Assembly: GCA_017656295.1 (NCBI GenBank)
Contig: JACDOC010000005.1
Coordinates: 84,849-148,848, forward strand
Reading direction: 5' to 3'
DNA: 64,000 bases
Origin: Bacillus sp. (in: firmicutes)
Lineage (GTDB): Bacteria; Bacillota; Bacilli; Bacillales; JACDOC01
The notes under the pieces were generated by a model. It worked only from the letters and a program-made list of their open reading frames with translations, did not search any database and was not told the DNA's origin. Both the position numbers and the translations under genes were made by a program. Shown here piece after piece: positions 8,549 through 17,943 of the stretch (position 1 is the first letter of the stretch; each line of letters opens with the position of its first letter).

Positions 8549-11500
8549 TTTAACCACCATTCCCTATCATAGAGCTTTAAACCACTTGTCGTTTCGATCT
8601 CTCTCATTGAATCGAGTGTAGGTTTTTCTGCCTTACGTAACTCTCTCTCTGAATATCTTCTAAGTAAACGATTTTTGTTTATAGCATTTCTAATTGCTTG
8701 TTTACTTAAAGTAGAAAAATGGTATTCGAGATCTGTTTGAAGTTCACTATCTTTAATCCAGCTATCCAAAAACTGATTTAATTCACTTAACGTATCATCT
8801 ACATTCTTTCTCTCTACAATTAAAGTTCTTTCCTCGATTATTTTTCTTATATTTGAAAGATCCGTGTATTTTATGTTTTTTGCACTTCTATTTCCGGCTA
8901 GTTCCGGATTATCTAATCGAAGTAAAGCAACGGTGATCGCATGTAAAAATCGATCTCTTGCTCGTGATGCATAAGGAGTAGCTGTTGTTCCTTCAACATG
9001 ATGATATAAACGGCCATGGTACCCTTTGAAATTTTGGTAGTGGGACATATCTCTTGGACGATATGGATTATAGACAGTGATTACTAATCCAGGAAATTTT
9101 CTTCCTACGCGGCTCGATGCTTGTATATATTCTGATGTTTGTTTAGGTTGCCCTGTGACTACCATTAAACCAAGTCTATCAACGTCCATACCAACTGCAA
9201 TCATGTTAGTTGCTAAAACAACATCAAGTTCTTCGTTCCCCATTTCCCTTTCTAACTCTCCTAAAACTTCAGGAATTTTGTACGAAGGAATACGTGATGT
9301 TAACTCTCGGTATTTTTTGATATAACGTTGAGAAGGGAATTTATATTTGTTAGTGATAATTTGTAATCTTTTCTTTATGTCGTCGTCCAATAACCGAACG
9401 GTACCACCAAGTTCTCGTATACTATTGAAATAACCAATCAATGTGCGATAAGTATCAAGAAATTTTGAATGTTCTGGGTCATCTTTTAAGTTTTCTGTAA
9501 ATTGAAGGAGAACAGCATACACACGTACTAAAACCGTCTTCATAGAATGACCAGACACACATACCCCGCTATACAATCTAAACGGTTCTTCTTCGATTGG
9601 AATTTCTTTTGCAAAAAACGAATCTTCTACTTCTAAACCTGATGGTGGAAATTGCTTCATTTCTTTTCTAGCATATAGACGTTTGATTTGTTCAGCGGCA
9701 TTTTGAATGGTTGCAGTAGCTACAACGTACTTTGGTTTTATTTTCTCACCATTTTCTAAAAGGTTGCTACACAGCTCCTCAATCGCCGTTTCATAACCAC
9801 CGTATATTGAACCCAATGGCCCTGTAATTAAGTGAAGCTCATCTTGAATAATTAATTCCGGAGGATAAAAAGGTTTTACTGGATAAACACTCGCCTTTGG
9901 ATTTCTATGTGAACTAGGATGTTCTTCGCCTTTTGCTAAATAACCACATCGCTCACAATATCGGTCTACTTTGCCAAATAAAGCAGCTGTCTTTTCATCC
10001 CAAGGTAATCGGGCAAATTTATCAACTGTAGAAATTACTACAGTAGGTAGTTTTCTGTAAATTTCTTCATCAATTAAGTAAACTGGAATGTGAGTATTGG
10101 AGAAATGACATTGTGGATTTCCACAGTAAATCCTAAACCCTTCTTTTTCGATATCAGGATCTTCACTTGGCAATATTTTACAAATCAACTCACTCTTACT
10201 GGCTCCACAACAAGGACAATTGATAATTTGCTTTTTTAAGCGGCCGTATTCTGACACTACGCTCTTACTATCTCTATAGTTAGAAACCTTTAAGTCTTTT
10301 AAATTATTAGCTGTGACCTGTCCACCAACCCAAAATCCTACTGAATATTCACTTCTCCCAAATCTTTTTTCTGGGTCTGCTTGACGAATATATTCACAAG
10401 CGCAAATCATTCGAAGCAAGCGATCTCGCTGTTGAGTTGTTAACAAGCGAAGCGTATATCTAATGAAAATAGTTACCCCGCCATCTTTTTCAAAATTTTG
10501 TTCCTTTTCAGCACTTAACCGTCTATATCCTAAAAGAAACGCTGCTAATCCTAAGTAGGCTTCTGTTTTTCCTCCGCCTGTAGGGAACCATAGCAAGTCA
10601 ACAATTTCCCGTTCTTTTGATTGTGGGTTTACAATTCCCTGTAAATTAAGAAGAATAAAAGCGATTTGGAAAGGTCGCCAATTAAAATGCTCTTTCTGCA
10701 TTTCCTCTTCTAGACTTGTTTTATTTTTCGAAAACGCCTTCATCGCACTTTGAATATGCATTACTTTGTTCATGAACATAAATGCATCAAAAACCTTTTG
10801 GTCATTCAAAAGTTGGATTCCATTGCGAATTCTATGTAACGCAAAAATGCAATCTTTTATATTCTGCTTAGCTTCGTCTTTCTCTGCAACTTCATGCAAC
10901 AATAAACTGTTTATCCATTCTTCATAACGATCCGCTAAGTTGTTTAATCGAGCAATTACTTCTTGTTGATTTGTTTCCTCTGAAAAATATTTGATGGAAA
11001 GAAAATTTTCAGGGATAGCCCCATATTTTTGGCTATGTGGTAATTCTGTTTGCATTTTACTAACTTCATGCGTAGGAATAAACTCCGTCTTCAATCTATA
11101 TGCTTGTTTCTCATTTTTGGCTTCCCAGCTCGCAGCACACCCAAATCCTTTAGCAAAAGTCGGTTTATTCCGGTAAATGAACTCTTCAAATGGTTGTCCT
11201 GATAAATTAGAACGTGCAATATTCTCTGCAATAAAAATTGCTCTACCTTCTTTATTGAATATTTCAAGTTCTACTTGAAAAAATGCATCTCCTTTATTTG
11301 TACTTGTGTTTCTCAAAAAAACACTGAAAAGAAGGTTATTTGTGTTCTTAATATTTCTACAAATAATAATGAGCTTTAGATGTTCCGCAACTAGAAATTC
11401 CTTTTTCCCATTATCTAACATAAAATAATTAAAAGGAATTTTTTCCTCTTTTGTATCCCGAACGTATAATACTTTCTTACGTCCATCTTGAATAATTTCT

Positions 11501-11874
11501 TCTTTTTTCTCATATTTTCCCCAACGTATTAATACGTTAAAGTCTGCCTCTTCTCGTTTAGTATAAAATCTAATTCCCATAGTAGATTGTTTTTTCAACT
11601 TCTTGGTGCGGTTTTGAATATTTTTTTCAACCGCTTCGTCTGCCATAGAGTTATCATTTTGATTAATTTCTTCCTCGTTTATTGCCGAATCCGAAAGCTC
11701 CTCCCAGTCTTCTTCTATCTCTTCTTTATCCAAAGGATGTAAAATACCCGTTAAATAAGCTTGTGTTGGGGGTTCATTTAAAATATCTTGTTCGTTATAA
11801 TCTGGACCTATTAAATCTCTTTTTAAAGCTTCTACTATCATTCGTCGTAATTCCCTATATTTATTGGCTTCCAT
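8545..11874 (-). CDS. drmA: DISARM SNF2/SF2-like helicase DrmA
   Basis: 1,109 residues from ATG 11874, chosen because AGAAGGAGG sits six bases before it; the frame is open eight codons further. Superfamily 2 helicase motifs: Walker A FPTGGGKTEAY (about residue 430), Walker B variant IIQDELHLITG (DELH, about 675), motif III ATATIQ, and motifs V-VI in ATNMIAVGMDVDRLG and IQASSRVGRKFPG (about 920). Cys-rich inserts CPCCGAS and CERCGYL between the helicase halves look like zinc ribbons. DrmA is the motor of the DISARM DNA-sensing complex. The gene starts 13 bases after the drmE stop and overlaps drmB by four bases, so the three are co-translated. Confidence 0.94.
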   Translation of the reverse strand: MEANKYRELRRMIVEALKRDLIGPDYNEQDILNEPPTQAYLTGILHPLDKEEIEEDWEELSDSAINEEEINQNDNSMADEAVEKNIQNRTKKLKKQSTMGIRFYTKREEADFNVLIRWGKYEKKEEIIQDGRKKVLYVRDTKEEKIPFNYFMLDNGKKEFLVAEHLKLIIICRNIKNTNNLLFSVFLRNTSTNKGDAFFQVELEIFNKEGRAIFIAENIARSNLSGQPFEEFIYRNKPTFAKGFGCAASWEAKNEKQAYRLKTEFIPTHEVSKMQTELPHSQKYGAIPENFLSIKYFSEETNQQEVIARLNNLADRYEEWINSLLLHEVAEKDEAKQNIKDCIFALHRIRNGIQLLNDQKVFDAFMFMNKVMHIQSAMKAFSKNKTSLEEEMQKEHFNWRPFQIAFILLNLQGIVNPQSKEREIVDLLWFPTGGGKTEAYLGLAAFLLGYRRLSAEKEQNFEKDGGVTIFIRYTLRLLTTQQRDRLLRMICACEYIRQADPEKRFGRSEYSVGFWVGGQVTANNLKDLKVSNYRDSKSVVSEYGRLKKQIINCPCCGASKSELICKILPSEDPDIEKEGFRIYCGNPQCHFSNTHIPVYLIDEEIYRKLPTVVISTVDKFARLPWDEKTAALFGKVDRYCERCGYLAKGEEHPSSHRNPKASVYPVKPFYPPELIIQDELHLITGPLGSIYGGYETAIEELCSNLLENGEKIKPKYVVATATIQNAAEQIKRLYARKEMKQFPPSGLEVEDSFFAKEIPIEEEPFRLYSGVCVSGHSMKTVLVRVYAVLLQFTENLKDDPEHSKFLDTYRTLIGYFNSIRELGGTVRLLDDDIKKRLQIITNKYKFPSQRYIKKYRELTSRIPSYKIPEVLGELEREMGNEELDVVLATNMIAVGMDVDRLGLMVVTGQPKQTSEYIQASSRVGRKFPGLVITVYNPYRPRDMSHYQNFKGYHGRLYHHVEGTTATPYASRARDRFLHAITVALLRLDNPELAGNRSAKNIKYTDLSNIRKIIEERTLIVERKNVDDTLSELNQFLDSWIKDSELQTDLEYHFSTLSKQAIRNAINKNRLLRRYSERELRKAEKPTLDSMREIETTSGLKLYDREWWLK

Positions 11875-11887
11875 TGCTATCCTCCTT

Positions 11888-14302
11888 CTAATCCTCAAAT
11901 AAAATCCCTAATTCACTTGGTTTTATATAGTAGATTCTCTTGTGAATATTCTTAATCCTTTTTACTTTGATAGCTTCATCTAGCTGCTCAATTGATAAAT
12001 TATAAGCTTCTAGTGTTGATAAACTTTTTTCACGGTTTGATTTACTAGCAAAAATGTAGTTATTCAAAAGGCGTGCAGCTTTTCTCCGTTCCTTTCTGAC
12101 ATATTGCATAGCATTGTAGTATAGCTGCGCATTCTCAATAAATTCATCGATTGCCAGCACTTTTCCTAAACAAATTATATCCTCAAAATCCCTAGGTCCA
12201 TAGCTGTACCCGCTTCTCCAGTTTTTTAATATGGCTTTCGTTGTTTTATCCCATCCATTATTTTTCATTTTCTTATATAATTGCTCATCATTAAGACGGT
12301 TATTATAAAATTGTTCTTCATATAAAAGTCGCCACTTTTGTATTAAATAGTAACATTTTATACTGTTTTCATTTTTATCCATATTTCTGATAAATACTTC
12401 AAACAACTCTCGTCTAACATCATTATCAATAAACAATAATTCATTACCGTTTTTTAATTCGGAAAATACCCTCAACTCGTATTTTCTAGCTTGACGATTC
12501 AATGCCCTTACCTTAAATTCTCCATTAATAAACATATAACTCCCATCATTAAACTCTATTAATTTTGCCTTTATCGCATTTTTTCCTTTATACATTCGTT
12601 TTTTACGAGCAGAAATAACGTTCCCTTTATTCTGAATAATAAATTCAGTTTCATTTATAAAATCTTTATTTCTATTATCTTTTAATGTAATTTGCTTAAT
12701 TCGATTATAAATATACCGATACATTGAATTTAATTCGGTAGAACCGATTAACTTTGAACCATGATTAATACTATTCATTAATTTTTTTAGCTTGTTTTCT
12801 AGTAAAAGCATCTCAATTTTGTACAAATAAATTACAGCTTTTTGGTATTTTGAATTTTCGAGTATTTGCAAGTCAACCAAATTAATAGCTGAATAAATAA
12901 TTAAACAATCACATTCTACAGAATCTATACCTTTTAATACTTTCTTTTTATCATAAAAATAAATTCCTTTTGATTCTAAATCACTAATAGAACACCGAAA
13001 CATATTTGATAATTGTTCTTTGAGAGCAAGAGAAACTATTTTATTTGTAATAATGAAACCAACTTTCCTATTTTTGTTTATCTCACTAATTAGTAATTTT
13101 GTAATTTCTCTAAACTTGGGAGATTCCTTATCTAAACCTTTTTTGTTAAATATATCCTCAATTAATACTAATAATCTCTCAAAATCTTCATCCTCATAAC
13201 GATTTTCACTGTCCCTCAACTCATTAATTAGCTCATTAATCGGGTCATATATTATTTCCAACTCTGCAATAAGATCATATTGCATTGCACTAATCGGTAA
13301 TCTTATTGCATTGTATAATATCGAGGAAATAATTCTTAAGTCATATGAATCAAAATTTTTCTTAGATAATTTGTTTAGTAAATCTAATGATTCAAAAATT
13401 TCATCTTCAAATTCTGACTTAATATTATTGATATTGATTTTTTCAATATTTTTTTGTTTTGTGAGATCCCCAATTGAGTACTCTTTATTACCTATAATCG
13501 TTTTATCGTTGATATTTTCTTTAGGTATGTGGGACAATAACTTTGCATCAAAATTCCAAAATTGAGTAGAATCATTTATTAAATAAACAATTCTATCATC
13601 GAAAGGAGTATCAAAGTAATACAAAACTTCTTGTTTAGCAAACTTCATAAATTTATTAATTGATGAAAAATCAATCAAAACATAATCTACGTCTATATCC
13701 AAATTCTTTAATACGTTAAGATTGTCAGTGATGTACAATACGGATCCTTGCTTATTGTCTCTTCTCCCTATTTTATTTCTTGTTCCTCGACTCAATTGTT
13801 TAAAACTAAAATAACCGATCGAAATAGGAAGAAGAAAATTAAACGGTATCAATTCCGGAACCTTTCCACTATAATAAACATTGAGAATATGGTTCCAGTT
13901 ACATTGAGCATTGTAGGCATCATCTAAATTACAAAATCCCTCTCTCTCTCTAAAAACCTTATGTTTTTCAAGACTATTTTTAATAAATTTTGAAGATTCA
14001 ATATAAAGATTCTGTAAAAGATCCAAAGCTCTTTTTTTATTAGTTATCAAAAGGACAGATGTTCTTTTCTTAAAATTATCCTTATACTTATAATTTTTTA
14101 TATAGTCTTTTAAAACTAACTGTAAGGCTAATGTAAGAAAAAAATCTTTATTAGGATAGCAAACTACAACTTTATGTTTATTCAAAATTAAATCTTCTAA
14201 TGACGTTAAAACTTTTTGCTCAAATGTATTTATTTTTATTTCTTTCGTAGCAAAAACTAAATTGTCTTCTACCATACTCTTCAATTTTTGCTGCTGCTTC
14301 AA
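11888..14302 (-). CDS. drmE: Class 2 DISARM protein DrmE
   Basis: An 804-residue protein with no clear catalytic motif that I can name. Its position as first gene of a drmE-drmA-drmB-drmC-drmMII operon identifies it as DrmE, the marker of class 2 DISARM. The start is TTG 14302 with GAGGTGAG eight bases before it. The N-terminus (KVVVCYPNKDFFLTLALQLV, about residues 39-58) resembles the first strand and helix of a helicase-like fold but lacks a P-loop. The protein is extremely rich in Lys, Asn and Ile, and its DNA is more AT-rich than drmA or drmB, so it may have a separate history. Function in defence is not established from sequence. Confidence 0.85.
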   Translation of the reverse strand: MKQQQKLKSMVEDNLVFATKEIKINTFEQKVLTSLEDLILNKHKVVVCYPNKDFFLTLALQLVLKDYIKNYKYKDNFKKRTSVLLITNKKRALDLLQNLYIESSKFIKNSLEKHKVFREREGFCNLDDAYNAQCNWNHILNVYYSGKVPELIPFNFLLPISIGYFSFKQLSRGTRNKIGRRDNKQGSVLYITDNLNVLKNLDIDVDYVLIDFSSINKFMKFAKQEVLYYFDTPFDDRIVYLINDSTQFWNFDAKLLSHIPKENINDKTIIGNKEYSIGDLTKQKNIEKININNIKSEFEDEIFESLDLLNKLSKKNFDSYDLRIISSILYNAIRLPISAMQYDLIAELEIIYDPINELINELRDSENRYEDEDFERLLVLIEDIFNKKGLDKESPKFREITKLLISEINKNRKVGFIITNKIVSLALKEQLSNMFRCSISDLESKGIYFYDKKKVLKGIDSVECDCLIIYSAINLVDLQILENSKYQKAVIYLYKIEMLLLENKLKKLMNSINHGSKLIGSTELNSMYRYIYNRIKQITLKDNRNKDFINETEFIIQNKGNVISARKKRMYKGKNAIKAKLIEFNDGSYMFINGEFKVRALNRQARKYELRVFSELKNGNELLFIDNDVRRELFEVFIRNMDKNENSIKCYYLIQKWRLLYEEQFYNNRLNDEQLYKKMKNNGWDKTTKAILKNWRSGYSYGPRDFEDIICLGKVLAIDEFIENAQLYYNAMQYVRKERRKAARLLNNYIFASKSNREKSLSTLEAYNLSIEQLDEAIKVKRIKNIHKRIYYIKPSELGILFED

Positions 14303-14743
14303 AATAAAAACTCACCTCATTTTAAGTAATTTTTCATCTGCTGCTAAATCGAGAACGACACACTTCCTTCCAATACGTTTTCTTTAAGCCCTATGCGTTC
14401 TACAATCTATTCTTTTTTTTGCTAGTCAAGAGCGAAAATATGAGACGGTCCTTCTTTATAAGAGAGTAAAAGAACCCATCTTATTGAAGGAGCCGCAGGA
14501 GAAACGGAAAACGGTTTCAAAACTCTATCTAATAAAGATGGTGAGTAAAACGTTTGTTAAATGTTTTTGCTTATAGTTTTAGAATAAAACTTCTACCATA
14601 TTTTATCAATATTATTTAGTCTTAATTTCCTATTTTTCAAAGTGAGGATACCTCCGTATCCCCACCATTATTCTCGGGCTTTGGGTTATCCTCGGACCAT
14701 TATTGCCATAGGTTAGTTGACATTTTGATCGTTCCACATTATT
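14303..14743. other. Island edge: 441 bases without a recognised gene
   Basis: This gap separates the DISARM operon from ordinary chromosomal genes. It holds the drmE leader and a short GTGaGGATAC / GTATCCcCAC hairpin (14642-14665) without a T-run, downstream of the lipoprotein gene. A stretch at 14465-14530 has complementary ends (CCATCTTATT and AATAAAGATGG) but matches no riboswitch I know. I see no tRNA, integrase or clear attachment site. Confidence 0.5.
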
Positions 14744-15577
14744 TTACATCCCCACATCAAACACAAACGGCTCAAAGTCGATCTCCCAATTGTCAGAAGA
14801 GCCTTCAAAGTACAGCTGGAAGGTGGAGACTCCTTCTTCTAAAGCCGGGAAGACGATGATGCCATCTGTTGTGACGCCAGGAAGTAGTTCGGATTGGACT
14901 TCCGGGTAGTTGGCATCGTAGTTCATTTCTTCTTCTAGTTGTTTACCGTTGGCGATGAGTTTGGCGTCAAATGTGTAAAAGTAAATTTTGTTGTTGGTTT
15001 CATTGGCGACTTGGACGTACACGCGAGTTTCTTGGTCAGCAAGTTCGACTTTTTGAACCGTGAGTTTATAGCCGTGTTGGTTTTGTTCTGCGTTCAGTTC
15101 GATTGTTTGTTTGGCTGGGGCGAATGCGGTTTGGTAATCGGTTTTCTCAATAGAGTCCGCAAGAATCATAGGTGCAGTAATCACACCGCCAAAGGCGTTT
15201 TCTCCTTCAAATGCATCTTTTACCGTTCCTCTGACATGAATAATATCGTCCATGGCCACATCTACATTCGGGTCTTCGATCATAATAATCGTATTTCGCT
15301 CACTGTTGTTATTCGCAAATACTTGTAAATACGTTCCGTCACTGTCACGTTCCGGTTCGACGAAGATGCGTCCGTAAAATTCGACTTTCGAACCTTTGTA
15401 TTTTTTCGGATCAGAGAACATTTTTTCAAACTCATCCGCTGAAAGAAGGGTACCTTTTGATTCAGATACTTCACTAGCTGCTTCGTTTGCTCCGTCCGTT
15501 GTACTAGTTTCTTCCCCACAACCGGCCAAGCTAAGAGATAAGGCTGCAAAAATAAATGTAAGTAATGCTTTTTTCAT
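14744..15577 (-). CDS. Secreted lipoprotein, OB-fold-like plus DUF4352-like regions
   Basis: 277 residues with a lipoprotein signal: a short basic start (MKK), a hydrophobic core and the lipobox LAGC (Cys20), so it should be lipid-anchored outside the membrane. An acidic Ser/Thr/Glu linker follows. Residues about 50-125 (FYGRIFVEPERDSDGTYLQV, DDIIHVRGTVKDAFEG) resemble an OB-fold of the tRNA_anti-like type found in other Bacillus lipoproteins. Residues about 155-275 resemble the immunoglobulin-like DUF4352 fold (TVQKVELADQETRVYVQVAN, LLPGVTTDGIIVFP). Function unknown. It lies downstream of a WYL regulator on the same strand, with a terminator hairpin between them, so it has its own promoter. 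Confidence 0.8.
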   Translation of the reverse strand: MKKALLTFIFAALSLSLAGCGEETSTTDGANEAASEVSESKGTLLSADEFEKMFSDPKKYKGSKVEFYGRIFVEPERDSDGTYLQVFANNNSERNTIIMIEDPNVDVAMDDIIHVRGTVKDAFEGENAFGGVITAPMILADSIEKTDYQTAFAPAKQTIELNAEQNQHGYKLTVQKVELADQETRVYVQVANETNNKIYFYTFDAKLIANGKQLEEEMNYDANYPEVQSELLPGVTTDGIIVFPALEEGVSTFQLYFEGSSDNWEIDFEPFVFDVGM

Positions 15578-15625
15578 TTACAAGTTTCCTCCTCGTTTTT
15601 GTTTTCCTCCTCATTGTAATGAAAA

Positions 15626-15649
15626 AGGTATGCCAAATTTGGCACACCT
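15626..15649 (-). terminator. Terminator of the WYL regulator gene
   Basis: Stem AGGTgTGCCAAA / TTTGGCAtACCT read on the minus strand, followed by TTTTTC, 36 bases after the regulator stop codon. Confidence 0.75.
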
Positions 15650-15684
15650 GAAGGGAATCATTTTATGTATTTTTTCGTATATTG

Positions 15685-16671
15685 TTAGTTATATTGTTGA
15701 TGCATAAGGGTAATTTCTTTTTTTACTTCTTCCACTAACCAGTCGGGAGAAAGGACTTTTGCTTTAGATCCCCACGTTAAAATCCAGCCAATAAGACCTG
15801 AGCTGATTTTCGCTTTTGTGGTCAGCAGGAAATGTTTTTCATCGACTTTTTTTATGTCGGCCTCTAATCCAAACCGGTCAAGAACAACATTGATTAATTC
15901 GTGATGAAACTGGATTTTTATCCATTGATCTTCTCCAGCAAACATATGAAACGTTTGATCGACATACTTTTTGATATCAATTGGTTCCCGCCGAAACGTT
16001 TCGTCGGTTACTTCGACATTTCGCATTCGGTCTAACCGATAATGGCGAAACTCCTCCGTTGGCTTATATTTTCCGATTAAATAATAGAAATCGTGCTGCC
16101 AAATTAACGCGTACGGTTCCACCTCGTACCAGCTACCATCCCGATTATAAACAAATTCCTTTTCTACATTGTACTTCCCGTATTGATACTTCAAGACCCG
16201 ATGTTCAGAAATAGCTTGATGAATGCGGTCGATATTAAGTTTAATTAAGTTATAATCCATGTTGACGGATTGATGGAAAATAAGAGGGTCCGGTAAAGAT
16301 TTGGCGATATGCTTACTCGTTAACTTTTTGACCTTTTGAATCAACAGTTTCTTTTCTTTTTCCGTAATAAACCGGGCGGATAATATCGCATCGACAATTA
16401 ATCGAAGTTGATACGTTTCAAATAATCGGTCTTGATGACTATACAATGCTTTTCCATGTGGTCCTTTATTGATCATCACTTCAAAGCCTTCTTCATTTAA
16501 AGCATCAATGTCTCTTTTGATGGCACGAGGGTCGAACGCCATGTTGTCTCCAAATTCGAGCTGAAGTTTTTCAATGATTTCCTTCATCGACAGTTCATGA
16601 TGTTCATCTGTTTCCTGAAACAGGATGTCTTTTAAACGAAGTAAACGTTGACTGGCTTTGATTTCAGCCAC
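15685..16671 (-). CDS. WYL-domain helix-turn-helix transcriptional regulator
   Basis: About 328 residues. The start is set at GTG 16671: GGAAGGAGG lies eight bases before it, whereas the ATG nine codons upstream places that ribosome site inside the gene. The N-terminal 80 residues form a winged-helix HTH of the DeoR/YafY type (QRLLRLKDILFQ, DPRAIKRDIDALNEEGFEV). The WYL domain lies at about residues 170-240 (WYEVEPYALIWQHDFYYLIG, then FRHYRLDRM), and a WCX-like C-terminal domain follows. WYL proteins bind nucleotides or nucleic acid and regulate many stress and defence genes. The target here is unknown; the adjacent lipoprotein and the nearby defence island are candidates only by position. 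Confidence 0.85.
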   Translation of the reverse strand: MAEIKASQRLLRLKDILFQETDEHHELSMKEIIEKLQLEFGDNMAFDPRAIKRDIDALNEEGFEVMINKGPHGKALYSHQDRLFETYQLRLIVDAILSARFITEKEKKLLIQKVKKLTSKHIAKSLPDPLIFHQSVNMDYNLIKLNIDRIHQAISEHRVLKYQYGKYNVEKEFVYNRDGSWYEVEPYALIWQHDFYYLIGKYKPTEEFRHYRLDRMRNVEVTDETFRREPIDIKKYVDQTFHMFAGEDQWIKIQFHHELINVVLDRFGLEADIKKVDEKHFLLTTKAKISSGLIGWILTWGSKAKVLSPDWLVEEVKKEITLMHQQYN

Positions 16672-16746
16672 AACAGGATCCTCCTTCCGAAAGTTCAATG
16701 AAGAACTAGCCTATTATATCAAACTGTATCGGATTTGAAAAAATCA

Positions 16747-16771
16747 AAACGCCAGTATGGGTCTGGCGTTT
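16747..16771 (-). terminator. Terminator of the small membrane-protein gene at 16779
   Basis: Perfect stem AAACGCCAG / CTGGCGTTT, followed on the minus strand by TGATTTTTTC. Confidence 0.85.
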
Positions 16772-16778
16772 GAAACCA

Positions 16779-17078
16779 TTAGCTTTTCATTGTCCGCGCC
16801 TTCCAAACAAGCAATCCGATTGCTAATCCAACGAATACCATGCCAACTACTAAAAATGCATTTGCCACACTCATGATCTCCGTCCAGTGAAAGCCGTCTT
16901 CATGTAACGAAACCCCAAGAAACGTTAGCCCTACCCCATCGCCAGCAATGATGGGAAATCTCTTTTCCTTCCATTCTTTAATGTATCCATAATAGTCCTT
17001 TAATGAAATAAATTTATAAATACAAATGATGCCGAACGCTAACAGCACATTTTGCAGGAGCAAAAATTTGAAGCGCAA
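16779..17078 (-). CDS. Small two-helix membrane protein, unknown function
   Basis: 99 residues from TTG 17078, chosen because AGGAGTGG sits five bases before it and the residues encoded upstream look non-protein-like. A hydrophobic helix at about residues 5-22 (LLLQNVLLAFGIICIYKF) and another at about 68-90 (NAFLVVGMVFVGLAIGLLVW) flank a middle segment with GDGVGLTFLGVSLHEDGFHW. I do not recognise the family. It is followed by its own terminator, so it is monocistronic. Confidence 0.6.
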   Translation of the reverse strand: MRFKFLLLQNVLLAFGIICIYKFISLKDYYGYIKEWKEKRFPIIAGDGVGLTFLGVSLHEDGFHWTEIMSVANAFLVVGMVFVGLAIGLLVWKARTMKS

Positions 17079-17250
17079 AGGAACCACTCCTATTGATTGA
17101 ATTTTCTTAATTTTACACGTAAAATTATAACACGATTTAACATTTTTTTGAATTTCCATAGGCGGTTGAGATGATTGTCCTCTTTTTTCTGAAAAATTTG
17201 GCCAAACCATCATATAAATATGTTAAATCATTTTTTATGGAGGGAACTTA

Positions 17251-17943
17251 ATGGCAATACCGAATCTTTGGAAGTTGTGGATGTACAAGACGCTTCGATT
17301 GCTGGAAGTGGATGAGCTACAATTGCCGACGGAAACGATAGAAGAATTTGAGCGATTGTATGAAACGTATATCGTTCATGGTCATGGTGATGTTATTCCA
17401 TATACGAGCCCTTTTCCGAAATACATGTTTTTGCATTATTTAATTGAACAAAAACAGGTCTTGATACATGGATCGAACATCGGTAATATTGAACGTTTCG
17501 AGCCGAAAGAACAATTGCTTTTTAACGGAAAACCGGTAAAAGCGGTGTTTGCGGCATCTGATGGTATTTGGCCGATGTTTTTTGCGTGCATCAATCGACG
17601 TGAATATAAAGGTTCATTGCGTAACGCTTGTTTGACGGTACCAACGAAAAAAGGGATTAAACGTTTTTACTATTTTTCCGTTGAACCTTTTGAGGGCGAG
17701 CTTTGGAATAATGGCTGGATTTATATTATGCCGAAACAAATGTTTACCCATGGCGGAATTAAAGACGAATGGATTTGCGAAACGCACGTCAAGCCGCTCG
17801 CGAAGTTAGCGGTCACCCCAGCCGATTTTCCATTTTTGAAAAACGTGCGGTACCACAATAGAGGGAATCGTCTATTCAATTTTATAAGTAAATTTTCGTT
17901 ATTTAAGAGTAAAATCTTTTCTATTATGAGTAAAAATTTATAA
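17251..17943 (+). CDS. Hypothetical protein with a repeat-derived C-terminal tail
   Basis: 230 residues, starting at ATG with GGAGGG in front. No family recognised. The body (residues 1-209) is a compact alpha/beta-looking protein with conserved-looking segments HGSNIGNIERFEP and AVFAASDGIWPMFFACINRR. The last 20 or so residues (ISKFSLFKSKIFSIMSKNL) are encoded by the first units of the adjacent tandem array, which begins at 17881, so the original stop codon has probably been lost and the reading frame now ends inside the array. The body resembles a folded enzyme-like domain of a conserved Bacillus family, but I cannot name it. Confidence 0.7.
   Translation: MAIPNLWKLWMYKTLRLLEVDELQLPTETIEEFERLYETYIVHGHGDVIPYTSPFPKYMFLHYLIEQKQVLIHGSNIGNIERFEPKEQLLFNGKPVKAVFAASDGIWPMFFACINRREYKGSLRNACLTVPTKKGIKRFYYFSVEPFEGELWNNGWIYIMPKQMFTHGGIKDEWICETHVKPLAKLAVTPADFPFLKNVRYHNRGNRLFNFISKFSLFKSKIFSIMSKNL

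Noticed and set aside
14420..14540. Riboswitch-like sequence (GAAGGAGCCGCAGGAGAAA)
   Set aside because: It resembles a part of the glycine aptamer but lacks the rest of the consensus and no suitable gene follows on the plus strand.
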